From: CBDBJQ01 sp965206405
Lineage (GTDB): Bacteria > Pseudomonadota > Alphaproteobacteria > UBA8366
Assembly (NCBI GenBank): GCA_965206405.1
Contig: CBDBJQ010000006.1
Coordinates: 2,046,001 to 2,110,000, forward strand
Direction: 5' to 3'
Length of the DNA: 64,000 bases
This document shows positions 27,034-35,694 of the stretch, one piece after another. A model generated the notes under the pieces. The model searched no databases. It was not told the DNA's origin and worked only from the letters and a program-made list of their open reading frames with translations. How positions within the stretch are numbered: position 1 is the first letter of the stretch; every line of letters starts with the position of its first letter. Position numbers and translations under genes: made by a program.

Positions 27034-27228
27034 ATGAGAACAACGGTAACACTGGATGACAGGCTTGTTGAAAAAGCGATTGCGCTCACCGGATGCAGCG
27101 ATCGCAGCCCATTGTTGCGCGAGGCTCTCACTGCCCTGGTCGAGCGTGAAAGCGCAAAACGTCTTGCGCGCCTGGGCGGAACCGAACCGGATGTATCAGC
27201 CCCGTCCCGGCGCAGGCAGGATATATGA
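27034..27228 (+). CDS. vapB: VapB-type antitoxin
   Basis: The 64-residue protein has an N-terminal ribbon-helix-helix stretch (MRTTVTLDDRLVEKAIALTG) typical of VapB antitoxins of the type II TA DUF2191 group. It should dimerise on DNA at its own promoter and wrap around VapC through its C-terminal half. It overlaps vapC by 4 nt (ATGA). A strong AGGAGG precedes the start. Confidence 0.85.
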   Translation: MRTTVTLDDRLVEKAIALTGCSDRSPLLREALTALVERESAKRLARLGGTEPDVSAPSRRRQDI

Positions 27229-27593
27229 TTCTCGCGGATACTTCGATTTGGATCCATCACCTGCGCAAGAACGACGCAAGGCTTACGAAAGCACTCATTG
27301 AAGCCAGAATCACATGCCATCCGTTTATCGTCGGTGAGATCGCGCTTGGCTCATTGAAAAAGCGGGACGTCGTGCTCAGTCTCCTTGATGGCCTGCCCAA
27401 CCTTCCAGTCGCCACCCCAGCTGAAGTGCGCCTGCTGATCAAGACGTATGGACTCTACAGCCGCGGGATCGGTTATGTTGATACCACCCTCATCGCATCC
27501 TGCCTGCTCGCTCCTGGAACCCGTCTCTGGACACGTGACCGAAGACTCGCAGCCGTCGTATCAGAACTCGGAATTGACGGTGGGGTATCTTGA
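27225..27593 (+). CDS. vapC: VapC-type PIN-domain ribonuclease toxin
   Basis: The 122-residue PIN-domain protein has the acidic metal-binding residues in place: Asp in LADTSIWI (residue 5), Glu in VGEIALG (about 38), Asp in GYVDTTLIA (about 86) and Asp in TRDRR (about 105). VapC toxins cleave tRNA or rRNA. It is intact and translationally coupled to vapB. From 27594 to 27823 I see no gene. Confidence 0.88.
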   Translation: MILADTSIWIHHLRKNDARLTKALIEARITCHPFIVGEIALGSLKKRDVVLSLLDGLPNLPVATPAEVRLLIKTYGLYSRGIGYVDTTLIASCLLAPGTRLWTRDRRLAAVVSELGIDGGVS

Positions 27594-27823
27594 AAAGCCA
27601 GCCATCAGCCCATGGAGTGCGTACACACATATAAGGAGTGTGTTCGGGATATATGTAAAAAAATTGTCGTAGTCGGCAGCTATTCCTTATTTACTCGTTC
27701 CCGCACTTCCTCATTTCCAGCAAGCACCTTTTCCGCAATTATGAAGTTATTCAGCGCCGAAAAACCAAGACTGCCTGTATAATTGACTTGAAAACCGTCA
27801 CGTTATACCTCATGATTTAATAC

Positions 27824-28798
27824 ATGAAACCTGATAAGCTAACAGATAAGAAAAAGCGTTTAGATGGATTTCGTCCATTGCCGGATACTCTTGTCCGCAA
27901 TCTGGATGATTGGTTCCGGGTAGAACTCACCTATACGAGTAATGCGATTGAAGGAAATACACTCACCCGCAGAGAAACGGCCTTAGTCGTTGAGAAAGGG
28001 CTGACGGTTGGTGGCAAATCCCTTACCGAGCATCTGGAAGCAACTAACCACGCGCATGCACTGGATTGGGTAAAAGAACAGGTTAAACGCAAGCCCACGA
28101 GCCTGACAGAGACAGATATTATTCATATCCATGATATTATTTTGAAGGGCATTGATGATGCCAATGCGAGGCATTACCGCTCTGTACCCGTTAGAATTTC
28201 AGGCTCGGCTGTTGTTTTACCGAACCCTCGCAAGGTGCCTGATCTAATGCAGGGTTTTGCAAGGTGGCTCTCACGTGATCAAGGTTTCCATCCCGTAGAG
28301 TTGGCAGCTGAGGCGCATTATCGTCTTGTGACCATACATCCATTTGTAGATGGCAATGGTCGTAGCGCACGTTTGCTGATGAACATGATCTTACTGATGA
28401 GTGGATATCCTTCCGCCATCATAAGAAAGCGTGATCGCTTGGCCTATATCGGCTCATTAGAAAAAGCGCAGCTTGGCGGCTCTAAAGATGACTATTTTAA
28501 GATTATTGCCGAGGCCGTTGATCGGTCGCTGGATATATATTTGAAAGCTGCTGCTGGTGAAGATGCTGAGCCCGTTGACAGCGATCAACTGCTTAAAATC
28601 GGAGAGCTTGCCAAACGAGTTGGTGAAAGCAACTCTACCATTCGTCATTGGACAAAAGAAGGCCTTCTAAGTGTTGCGGAGATAACCAAAGCCGGTTATC
28701 AGCTTTACACCCCTGAGATGGTGGATCGCATCAAGCAAATTCATGCTTTAAAAGAGCAGCGTTTTACGCTTCAGGAAATCAAAGAAAAGTTCTCTTAA
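27824..28798 (+). CDS. Fic-domain AMPylase-type protein with C-terminal MerR-like HTH
   Basis: The 324-residue protein has the complete Fic active-site loop HPFVDGNGRSAR at residues 171-182 and an N-terminal inhibitory helix SNAIEGN (39-45), matching the (S/T)xxxE(G/N) rule for class II self-inhibited Fic proteins. Residues 255-324 form a MerR-like winged helix (LKIGELAKRVGESNSTIRHW). Class II proteins usually transfer AMP to target proteins or themselves, and the DNA-binding domain suggests autoregulation. Codon use is AT-richer than in the host genes, a sign of transfer. No partner gene is adjacent. Confidence 0.9.
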   Translation: MKPDKLTDKKKRLDGFRPLPDTLVRNLDDWFRVELTYTSNAIEGNTLTRRETALVVEKGLTVGGKSLTEHLEATNHAHALDWVKEQVKRKPTSLTETDIIHIHDIILKGIDDANARHYRSVPVRISGSAVVLPNPRKVPDLMQGFARWLSRDQGFHPVELAAEAHYRLVTIHPFVDGNGRSARLLMNMILLMSGYPSAIIRKRDRLAYIGSLEKAQLGGSKDDYFKIIAEAVDRSLDIYLKAAAGEDAEPVDSDQLLKIGELAKRVGESNSTIRHWTKEGLLSVAEITKAGYQLYTPEMVDRIKQIHALKEQRFTLQEIKEKFS

Positions 28799-28805
28799 TC
28801 AAACC

Positions 28806-29010
28806 TCTCGCCACAACGGTTGGTAGCATTCCTTTGCGAGACCAGGATGCTACTGATCGCCTTAAGAAGAAGCAAGAGCTGGCCAGTAAGTTCAAGCAAA
28901 CCTTTGGTCTTTCAGAAGGCCCGGTTCCTTGGAGGGAGAGCGAAAAGGTATACCAAGCGCGGTTTGTTATAAAAACTGTCGATAACGTGCTGCGTCAGCT
29001 CACTGGCTGA
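28806..29010 (+). pseudogene. C-terminal remnant shared with the 36.4-kb locus
   Basis: The frame reads DQDATDRLKKKQELASKFKQTFGLSEGPVPW...TVDNVLRQLTG and stops at 29008-29010. The same sequence, more complete, occurs at 36272-36592, and the similarity continues downstream in both places to about 29140 and 36855. The family is not recognised. From 29011 to 29350 no other gene is visible. Confidence 0.55.
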
Positions 29011-29350
29011 CAATTACAAGTATAGGTTGATGGCGAACTGGTCAATTGCAAAACCCATGGTTTCTCATGACTAAAGGCTCCATAATTTGACGTTAGTGTT
29101 ATCGCCATTTCGGGCATATGAAAGTTCGTTTGTAGTTAATGGCATTGTATTGAACCCCTTTGAGTTCAAATCAACTACACTAACTATAGCGTTGCAACAA
29201 ATAATCGCCCTGAAAACAACGAAAGCAAATTTTATGTTGCAACACTCCTTTCAACATCAGTGCCTTACACTGAGCGTTGTCAAATCATTGTCTGGCATAA
29301 GTATGGTACGTACCACCAGTTCGAATCCCGCTTAGCCTTCATTGGAAACA

Positions 29351-31792
29351 TTACAATCCGGGCAGTAAGCCATCTTTGTTTAAGTTGTTGGCTGATTGGA
29401 CTTCGTATCCCAAACTTCTATAGCCCGACATCCGCTTGTCACTCATTCGCTGCAATACCGGAACCTGATAATCGATATAATCATATACCTGAACCTTTGT
29501 CTTATTGTGATGAATTCTATGCAACCTTCCTGCATATTGGGCAAGCGTCCCTTTCCAAGATACGGGCATGGCAAGAAATAATGTATCCAGTCTGGCATCA
29601 TCAAAGCCTTCACCAATATAGCGACCTGTGGCTATCAGAACGCGCTCTTCGTGATCGCCAATCTTTTCAAGCCTCTCAAGCATCAGCCTATATGCTTTTT
29701 TACCCATGCCGCCTTGTAGAGTAATGGTGTGCTTTGAAAAACCAGAAAGCCGATCTGCAAAAAAGGCGACATGCTCTTTCCGCTCAGTCAAAATCACTGG
29801 TGATCGTCCTGCTTTCAAGGCTGAGATAACATCGCTCACAATCATTTCATTCCGAGCGTTGTTATTTGCCAGCTCGGCATATACCGTCTGTATCGGCGGA
29901 CGTTCATACTGTTCCGTCAAACTCATTGGCAGCCTGAACTCTGTATAGCGCGGCACCACAAAATGGCTAAATGGGCGCTTCTTCGCCTGTTTCTTCGCAT
30001 CAATATAATACCTTATCGGCCCGCACTGCATAAATATGATGGGTTGTTGGCCATCTTTACGTATAGGCGTGGCTGTAAGCCCAACAACGTATTTCGCCTT
30101 ACACTGCCTTGCCGCAGCTTCAAAGCTGACAGCAGAAAGGTGATGACATTCATCAACAATAAGTTGCCCGTAATCAGCAACACAGTCATCAACTTCTCCC
30201 TTACGAACCAGACTCTGGATCAGCGCAATATCAATCTGGCCCATTAGCTTTCTTTTGCCCCCACCAATTTGACCAATATTGATATGTTTAAGATCTAGAA
30301 AAGTTTGAAGTCGAGCAATCCATTGCTCAAGTAATTGTTTCCTGTGAACTAAAATCAACGTGTTGCGCTTGCGCTTTGCAATAACATAGGCCCCTAAGAC
30401 GGTTTTACCGAAGCCCGTTGTTGCAGATAGAACCCCTGTATCATGTGACAATAGCGCTTTCACTGCTGGTTTTTGGTCTTTGCTAAGTGTGCCAAGGAAC
30501 TTGGTATGTATTGCTTTTCCTGCATTCCGTTCATCAACAATTTCATTTCCAATGTTTATTTCTGCTAACAGATTCAAAACGTCATCTAAACATCCTCTCG
30601 GTAGTCCGATGTGGTTTGGAAAGTTTTCAGCGCAGGCAATGATACGAGGCTTGTCAAATATTGGTAGCCGCATGGCCTGAGCCTTGTAGAACTCAGGGTT
30701 CTGGAAAGCAGCGGTTCGTATCAATCGATTGATAAGCTGCGGTGGCAATCCTTCTTTCTGAATGTATAGCTGATTTCCTGCAACAATTTTTATTGTTTCA
30801 GGCATCGGTGTTGAAATTTCAAAGGGACGTGGCTTTCTGGAGGGACGAGCCTTCCATGGTTCATCTGCATCTTCGTTATCAACTGGGATATGCAGGCCGG
30901 TGACTCTTCCGCGATCAACCGCCTTGAGCACCAGCATTTCCACTTCTTGAGGTGTTATTTTTCGGACAGAAGATAGAAAAGACCATTGATCAGGGTAAGG
31001 CTGAAAATTTTCATCCAGAAATACGCTATTGCCTTGCTGACGCCGTTCACGCTGTAGCGGCAAAGCGATTAAATTGCCAAAGCCACCCGCTGGCATATTA
31101 TCTTGATTGGGGAAAAAACGATCATAAGACGAAAAGCCCAGGTCCGGGTGATGCTCCATTGTCTCGGTTAACAAGTATGATCCCATTTTACGGGCATCTG
31201 ATACTGTCACAGGGCTTGAGAAGAAAATCCATACATGGCCACCGTTACCAGATCGTGATCTCTCTATATATGCTGGGACAGTTTTATGGCTGCAGGTTTT
31301 CATGAATGCCGCAATATCCTCTTGCCAGTTCTCTTTGTCAAAATCGGCAGCCAGAAACCAGCATCGTTCATCGGGAAGTAATGGATATACGCCAATAGTG
31401 GCGTCATTGTTCTGGGCATCTTTACCAGCAAGGTGTTGACGGATGATATCATCAGACACTTGGATAAATGCTTGGTTTGGGCATTCGGTACATTTGATTC
31501 TGGGCTTTTCACAGATTCCGCGCACCCATTCATTTGAGCATGCTGGGCTATATCCAGAACGTCCTGTTTTTCTATTGTCCCAGCGTTTAGGAAAAATATC
31601 TTCTCGCCCTCGAAAAAGCTGCCGAAATATGTGGATTTTTTCTTGTGATGAAAATTGCTGTAATGCGTCTCTTTGTTGTTGCTGGTGCTTGCTTTCAAGA
31701 ATACTCAATCTTCCAAGCAAATCTCTACGCTCAGCATCAAGCGAATCTATGCGCCGTTTAATCTCCTCAAGCTCATTAATGTAATCACTCAT
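29351..31792 (-). CDS. Archaeo-eukaryotic primase-SF2 helicase fusion (TOTE conflict-system type)
   Basis: The 813-residue protein begins with a coiled coil (5-45), followed by the LFRGREDIFPKRW block and a Cys cluster (85, 94, 101, 104). The AEP-type primase core has ADFDKE at 149-154 (catalytic DxD) and ERSRSGNGGHVWIF at 177-190. The C-terminal half is a superfamily 2 helicase: Walker A ATTGFGKT (457-464), DECHH (547-551), GLTATPIRKDG (571-581) and QYAGRLHR (752-759). This fusion is the one found in TOTE-type conflict systems and related mobile-element replication modules. AGGA precedes the ATG. It lies 33 nt downstream of a Fic gene on the same strand. A frameshifted copy of its N-terminus is at 35695-36222. 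Confidence 0.85.
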   Translation of the reverse strand: MSDYINELEEIKRRIDSLDAERRDLLGRLSILESKHQQQQRDALQQFSSQEKIHIFRQLFRGREDIFPKRWDNRKTGRSGYSPACSNEWVRGICEKPRIKCTECPNQAFIQVSDDIIRQHLAGKDAQNNDATIGVYPLLPDERCWFLAADFDKENWQEDIAAFMKTCSHKTVPAYIERSRSGNGGHVWIFFSSPVTVSDARKMGSYLLTETMEHHPDLGFSSYDRFFPNQDNMPAGGFGNLIALPLQRERRQQGNSVFLDENFQPYPDQWSFLSSVRKITPQEVEMLVLKAVDRGRVTGLHIPVDNEDADEPWKARPSRKPRPFEISTPMPETIKIVAGNQLYIQKEGLPPQLINRLIRTAAFQNPEFYKAQAMRLPIFDKPRIIACAENFPNHIGLPRGCLDDVLNLLAEINIGNEIVDERNAGKAIHTKFLGTLSKDQKPAVKALLSHDTGVLSATTGFGKTVLGAYVIAKRKRNTLILVHRKQLLEQWIARLQTFLDLKHINIGQIGGGKRKLMGQIDIALIQSLVRKGEVDDCVADYGQLIVDECHHLSAVSFEAAARQCKAKYVVGLTATPIRKDGQQPIIFMQCGPIRYYIDAKKQAKKRPFSHFVVPRYTEFRLPMSLTEQYERPPIQTVYAELANNNARNEMIVSDVISALKAGRSPVILTERKEHVAFFADRLSGFSKHTITLQGGMGKKAYRLMLERLEKIGDHEERVLIATGRYIGEGFDDARLDTLFLAMPVSWKGTLAQYAGRLHRIHHNKTKVQVYDYIDYQVPVLQRMSDKRMSGYRSLGYEVQSANNLNKDGLLPGL

Positions 31793-31825
31793 CTAAAATC
31801 CTAACAAAGCGGATACACGGATGGG

Positions 31826-32938
31826 TTACTTTTCCTCTCTATCCGGCAATCTGTAACTGGTGCTTCGTCCGCCGCCGGGATTTTGAATAAAGATGTCACG
31901 CTCTTTCAATTCTTGAATATCCCGTAACGCCGTATCATTTGAACACTTGGCCAACTTGGCGTATTTAGAGGTGTTCATAAAGCTTTCAAAATCATCCTCA
32001 AGCATGCGGCTAATGATCAATCGCTGCCGATCATTAACAAGCTTTTGATTAATCATATCCCATAGTTGCGCCTTGAACAGAACATCACCAAGCGTTGTTT
32101 CCGCATTACTGATAGCCCGGCCAAGGCAGTCCAAGAACCATGACAGCCACTCCGTGATATCAGGGGTGGCGCGTTGTTGCGCCTCAAGCTGATCGTAATA
32201 CTGTTTTCGCTCGGCTTCGATTCGGGATGAAAGACTGTAAAAGCGATCTTGCGTGCCATCTGCACGAGCGAGTGCCATGTCACCAATGGCTCGGGCAATC
32301 CGTCCATTCCCATCTTCAAACGGGTGAATTGTCACAAACCACAAGTGAGCAATGCCTGCCCTGATAACAGGATCAGTATCATCTTCGCCCCCCAGCCACG
32401 CAAGAAACGCTTTCATTTCCTTTTCAAGACGTTCAGCACTTGGGGCTTCAAAGTGAACTTTTTCTTTACCGATAGAACCTGAAACGACCTGCATGGGACC
32501 AGCATCAATAGTGCGCCAACCACCAACGGTGATTTTGTGCATGCCGCTGCGCCCCGTTGGAAACAATGCCGCATGCCAGTCAAATAAACGATCTTTTGTT
32601 AGAGGTTTAGAAAATTGTTGCGTAGCATCCAGCATCATTTCCACGATGCCTTCAACGTCGCGGCTTGCTTGAATAAGTCCAGCGATATCAATTCCAAGCC
32701 TACGGGCAATAGAGGAACGAACCTCTTCCGGGTTCAGGTTCTCACCTTCAATGGCCGAGGACTTAACCACGTCATTGGTTAGCGTGCTAAGGGACGCCTC
32801 ACGTTTGAGTTCGAAACCAAACCCCTCCATGCGCCCAAGTAAACGGCCTTGGCGATGGCGTATATCTGCCAGCTTAGACGCAAGGGTTTCTGCACCCCAT
32901 GTAAAGTCTGGCCAGTTTTGATGTTCATGAATCCACAT
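31826..32938 (-). CDS. Fic-family protein with DUF4172-like N-terminus
   Basis: The 370-residue protein has the Fic motif HPFEDGNGRIAR at 205-216 and the inhibitory motif SSAIEGE near 60-66, so it is a potentially self-inhibited AMPylase. The first 75 residues (MWIHEHQNWPDFTW...) match the DUF4172 domain common in this Fic subgroup. The C-terminal 70 residues look like a winged helix (YAKLAKCSNDTALRDIQELKERDIF). The ATG at 32938 is chosen over a GTG at 32947. It is the first gene of an operon with the primase-helicase. A consensus promoter and three copies of an 11-bp repeat lie upstream, which suggests autoregulation. Confidence 0.9.
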   Translation of the reverse strand: MWIHEHQNWPDFTWGAETLASKLADIRHRQGRLLGRMEGFGFELKREASLSTLTNDVVKSSAIEGENLNPEEVRSSIARRLGIDIAGLIQASRDVEGIVEMMLDATQQFSKPLTKDRLFDWHAALFPTGRSGMHKITVGGWRTIDAGPMQVVSGSIGKEKVHFEAPSAERLEKEMKAFLAWLGGEDDTDPVIRAGIAHLWFVTIHPFEDGNGRIARAIGDMALARADGTQDRFYSLSSRIEAERKQYYDQLEAQQRATPDITEWLSWFLDCLGRAISNAETTLGDVLFKAQLWDMINQKLVNDRQRLIISRMLEDDFESFMNTSKYAKLAKCSNDTALRDIQELKERDIFIQNPGGGRSTSYRLPDREEK

Positions 32939-32940
32939 TT

Positions 32941-33022
32941 TAATCACCGCATTATTTAAGGTGATTATAGGTTCTATTCACCGCAAGGTCAAGATAAATA
33001 GCCGCAAAATATGCGGTGATTA
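32941..33022 (-). promoter_or_regulatory. Promoter and repeated operator of the fic / primase-helicase operon
   Basis: On the minus strand TTGACC (32987-32992) and TATAAT (32964-32969) are 17 nt apart, close to the sigma-70 consensus. The sequence TGCGGTGAWTA occurs at 32941-32951 (minus strand, at the start codon), 32975-32985 (minus strand, inside the promoter spacer) and 33012-33022 (plus strand). Together they look like operator sites for a regulator, possibly the Fic protein's own C-terminal helix-turn-helix. Confidence 0.65.
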
Positions 33023-33201
33023 AGTCCGCTATTCATCGTATGGCGATTGAATAAACCTGTTTCACAATAGCCGATTTTCAGCGATGTTCATAACTTGTTC
33101 CCGAATAAGTATGAATGGGTGCAGGGTGAGTTGAATGAGATCATTGAAGCGATCAAAGGCCACAAGCCGGTGTGCGCCGAGAATCAGGATATACTCGACC
33201 T

Positions 33202-33327
33202 ATGAAACAGGAGCGGAATGAGTACCGAAAGATGCCGGAACTGATAGACGCATCGCCGGATGATGTTCTGAAGGCAATTCTAGGTGCCTCACCGAAAAAG
33301 AAACGAGAATGGAAGAATAGAAAATGA
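33202..33327 (+). CDS. Small hypothetical protein
   Basis: This is a 41-residue frame beginning MKQERNEYRKMPELIDASPDD and ending in a Lys/Arg-rich tail. Its ATG overlaps the stop of a preceding truncated frame (..KYEWVQGELNEIIEAIKGHK..ILDL, from about 33072), which looks like the end of a gene cut on its 5' side. The pair resembles a translationally coupled operon end. I do not recognise either protein. An IS256 fragment begins just after the stop. Confidence 0.4.
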   Translation: MKQERNEYRKMPELIDASPDDVLKAILGASPKKKREWKNRK

Positions 33328-33329
33328 CA

Positions 33330-33666
33330 GAGAGATATACCCAAAAGTTGGTGACGGCTGTTTTCAGGCGGCGATTTGAATTTGCTTGATCCCGTCTTTG
33401 AACTCAACCCCTTGAATGACCTCAGGCAGACGGTTTGGCCCGGATATCTTCCGCCATTTCTTTTTCGCTGACATCATCAGCCTGAAGACCATTGCCAGCG
33501 CGGTCTTTCGGTTCAGGCACTCCCTGGTTTTTCGGGTACGGTTTCGGACCGTGGCGAAGACGCTCTCAATCGGGTTTGTCGTGCGGATGTGCTTCCAATG
33601 TTCGACCGGGAAGTCGTAGAAGGCCAGCAACGCGTCGCGGTCCTTGATCAGCTTGGCCACGGCGCG
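33330..33666 (-). pseudogene. IS256-family transposase, C-terminal fragment
   Basis: The minus strand encodes the last 97 or so residues without frameshift (AKLIKDRDALLAFYDFPVEHWKHIRTTNPIES...GIKQIQIAA). It is cut at about 33666 by the IS1380 copy, with a few bases shared at the joint. It matches the 3' part of the remnant at 25428-26524 at high identity. Confidence 0.85.
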
Positions 33667-34710
33667 CTGCGCCACGACCAGGCATTGCAGACGGCGGCCG
33701 ATCGGGATCAGCCGCCAGCCAGTCCGTCGACGTTGTGCCGGTTCGAGAACACGGCCGACCGCCAGGTGGCCTGGGCCGCGCACGAGGTTCTGATGGAGAC
33801 CTTCATCGCCTCGTGCAAACACCCGCCCGACGAGCTGGTCCTCGACTTCGACGCCACCGACGATGCGGTTCACGGCCACCAGGAGGGCCGTTTCTTTCAG
33901 GGCTATTACGACCACGACTGTTTCCTGCCGCTTTATGTGTTCTGTGGCAATCAGCTTCTGGTCAGCTACCTGCGGCCCTCGAACATCGACGGCGCCAAAC
34001 ACGCCTGGGCGATCCTGGCCCTGCTGGTGCGGCGCCTGCGCCGGGTCTGGCCGAAGGTGCGGATCATCCTGCGCGGGGATTCCGGCTTCTGCCGCCACCA
34101 CACGATGGACTGGTGCGACCGGCATGATGTGGACTATGTCCTCGGCATCGCCAAGAACGCCCGCCTGAACGATCTGGCGGCGCCGTGGCTGGACCAGGCG
34201 GCCCGGGACTTTGAGGCGTCGGGGGAGAAACAGCGCCTGTTCGGCGAATTTACCTACGCCGCCGGCACCTGGCGCAGCGAACGCCGGGTCATTGCGCGGA
34301 TCGAGCATTCGGCCAAAGGGGCCAACCCCCGCTATATCGTCACCAGCCTTCCGGGCAACGCACAGGCGTTGTACGAGGAACGATACTGCGCCCGCGGCGA
34401 GATGGAAAACCGCATCAAGGAACAGCAACTCGATCTCTTCGCCGACCGCACCAGCTGCCACAAATGGTGGCCCAACCAGTTCCGCTTGCTGCTCTCCGCT
34501 CTCGCCTACACCCTCATGGAAGCCATCCACCGGATCGGACTCACCGGCACCCGCATGGCCCGCGCCCGGTGCGGGACCATTCGCCTGCGCCTGTTGAAGA
34601 TCGGCGCCATCATCCAGCGGAACACCCGCCGGGTCCGCTTTATGATGTCCAGTGCCTGCCCCGACGAGGACCTGTTCCGCCTCGTCGCCCGCAGGCTGGT
34701 CCCACTATAG
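33667..34710 (+). pseudogene. IS1380-family transposase, 5' truncated
   Basis: About 345 residues of the transposase are intact, from ALRHDQALQTAADRD to the end. An open frame continues upstream into IS256 DNA in a meaningless frame (apparent start 33589), producing a chimeric ORF. The N-terminal DNA-binding part is missing, so the product should be inactive. Confidence 0.88.
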
Positions 34711-34935
34711 CCGGGCAAAACCCCGGCTTCACCATTCAGGGAAATGCGCAGGGCGCATGCGGCGCAGGTGCTTCCGCCTGCCCGCAATCCGCAAAAAGAC
34801 CGGCTCAGCCGCCAAATATACCGGCTAAACGCCAGGCTCTGCCCGAATACGCAGGAAATCTATGTCAGAGACACCACGAAAAGCCGAATTGAGGCGGAAA
34901 ACCAACCGGCCGGACGTCTTCATGAAATATCCGGG
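33667..34935 (+). mobile_element. Truncated IS1380-family copy
   Basis: This copy matches the complete element at 20588-22214 but lacks its first 330 or so bases, including the transposase start and about the first 100 residues. It runs to an intact right end followed by CTAA (34936-34939). The transposase part ends at 34710. A long frame on the opposite strand is a shadow. Confidence 0.9.
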
Positions 34936-34956
34936 CTAAAGCCGTGGGATTTACTG

Positions 34957-34976
34957 ATCCCCTATCGGGGGATTTT
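34957..34976 (+). terminator. Hairpin with T-run
   Basis: ATCCCC and GGGGAT (5-nt loop) are followed by TTTT. It lies between the IS1380 end and the brnT promoter. Confidence 0.5.
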
Positions 34977-34982
34977 AAAAAC

Positions 34983-35011
34983 TTGAAAATGGATAGTTAC
35001 TATACCATATT
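34983..35011 (+). promoter_or_regulatory. brnTA promoter with overlapping imperfect palindrome
   Basis: TTGAAA (34983-34988) is 17 nt from CATATT (35006-35011). The spacer contains ATGGATAGT-T-ACTATACCAT, a near-palindrome with one bulged base, as expected for BrnA autoregulation. The brnT ATG follows at 35018. Confidence 0.5.
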
Positions 35012-35017
35012 ACATCT

Positions 35018-35281
35018 ATGAAATTCAAGTATGACGCAACTAAAAGCGCGGCCAACCAAGAAAAACACGGTATAGACTTCGAAGAAGCGCAAGCCCTTTG
35101 GAGAGACCCATGGTTACTGGAGGCTCCCGCAAAAACGGATGGTGAGCCGCGCTTTTTGTCTGTGGGCCAGATCGACGGCAAACATTGGACCGCTATCTGG
35201 ACGCCGCGCGAAGACAGGGTGCGCATCATCTCGGTCCGTCGCGCCCGCAAAGAGGAGATCGCCTATTATGAAAACAACTGA
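35018..35281 (+). CDS. brnT: BrnT-family ribonuclease toxin
   Basis: The 87-residue protein matches BrnT, a RelE-fold endoribonuclease: it starts MKFKYDATKSAANQEKHGIDFEEAQ and ends RIISVRRARKEEIAYYE. It overlaps brnA by 14 nt in the usual toxin-first order. It is intact. Confidence 0.92.
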   Translation: MKFKYDATKSAANQEKHGIDFEEAQALWRDPWLLEAPAKTDGEPRFLSVGQIDGKHWTAIWTPREDRVRIISVRRARKEEIAYYENN

Positions 35282-35483
35282 CTTTGACACCAAATTCGAC
35301 GCTGGCGAAGACATCAGCGCAGCCGTGGATTGGCCCCAAGCCAAGCGCTCAAACGATCAGGCCAAGCGCGTGAACGTGGACTTCCCCACATGGGTGGTCA
35401 ACGGTCTGGACAAACAAGCCCGTCACCTTGGCGTGACGCGGCAATCCCTGATCAAAATATGGATTGCCGAGCGCCTGCAATGA
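35268..35483 (+). CDS. brnA: BrnA-family antitoxin
   Basis: The 71-residue protein begins at ATG 35268 inside the brnT 3' end and carries a C-terminal ribbon-helix-helix (RVNVDFPTWVVNGLDKQARHLGVTRQSLIKIWIAERL). BrnA binds BrnT and represses the operon. Confidence 0.9.
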   Translation: MKTTDFDTKFDAGEDISAAVDWPQAKRSNDQAKRVNVDFPTWVVNGLDKQARHLGVTRQSLIKIWIAERLQ

Positions 35484-35566
35484 CCACCGAAAAATACCGC
35501 GCCCGCGCATGGTGGGCCTCGTTTAAATCAGCAGATAGCACTGCAGAGTTCAAAGCCTACATTTGA
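35480..35566 (+). CDS. Possible 28-residue ORF coupled to brnA
   Basis: The ATG overlaps the brnA stop (ATGA). The peptide begins MTTEKYRARAWWASFKSAD and ends at 35566. It may be the cut start of a longer gene displaced by the following primase remnant. The family is not recognised. Confidence 0.3.
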   Translation: MTTEKYRARAWWASFKSADSTAEFKAYI

Positions 35567-35694
35567 TCCGATACAAGAGACAGACAGAAGAAAGTTCCGA
35601 AGGCATTCAGACTGAACCGCCCTGGTTTACCAGAGACGCCATTACCGGAATTTCGCGACTGGTTGACAGAAGCATAAACGGAGGCGGTTTTGTC

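Noticed and set aside
29318..29345. Sequence resembling a tRNA T-arm (AGTTCGAATCCCGC) before the primase-helicase gene
   Set aside because: The flanking five bases do not pair, and no acceptor, D or anticodon arm can be built around it, so it is not a tRNA or a clear attachment site.
33364..34530. 388-codon open frame on the minus strand across the IS joint
   Set aside because: It is the antisense shadow of the IS1380 transposase joined to the genuine C-terminus of an IS256 transposase. Only the last 97 or so codons are real coding sequence.
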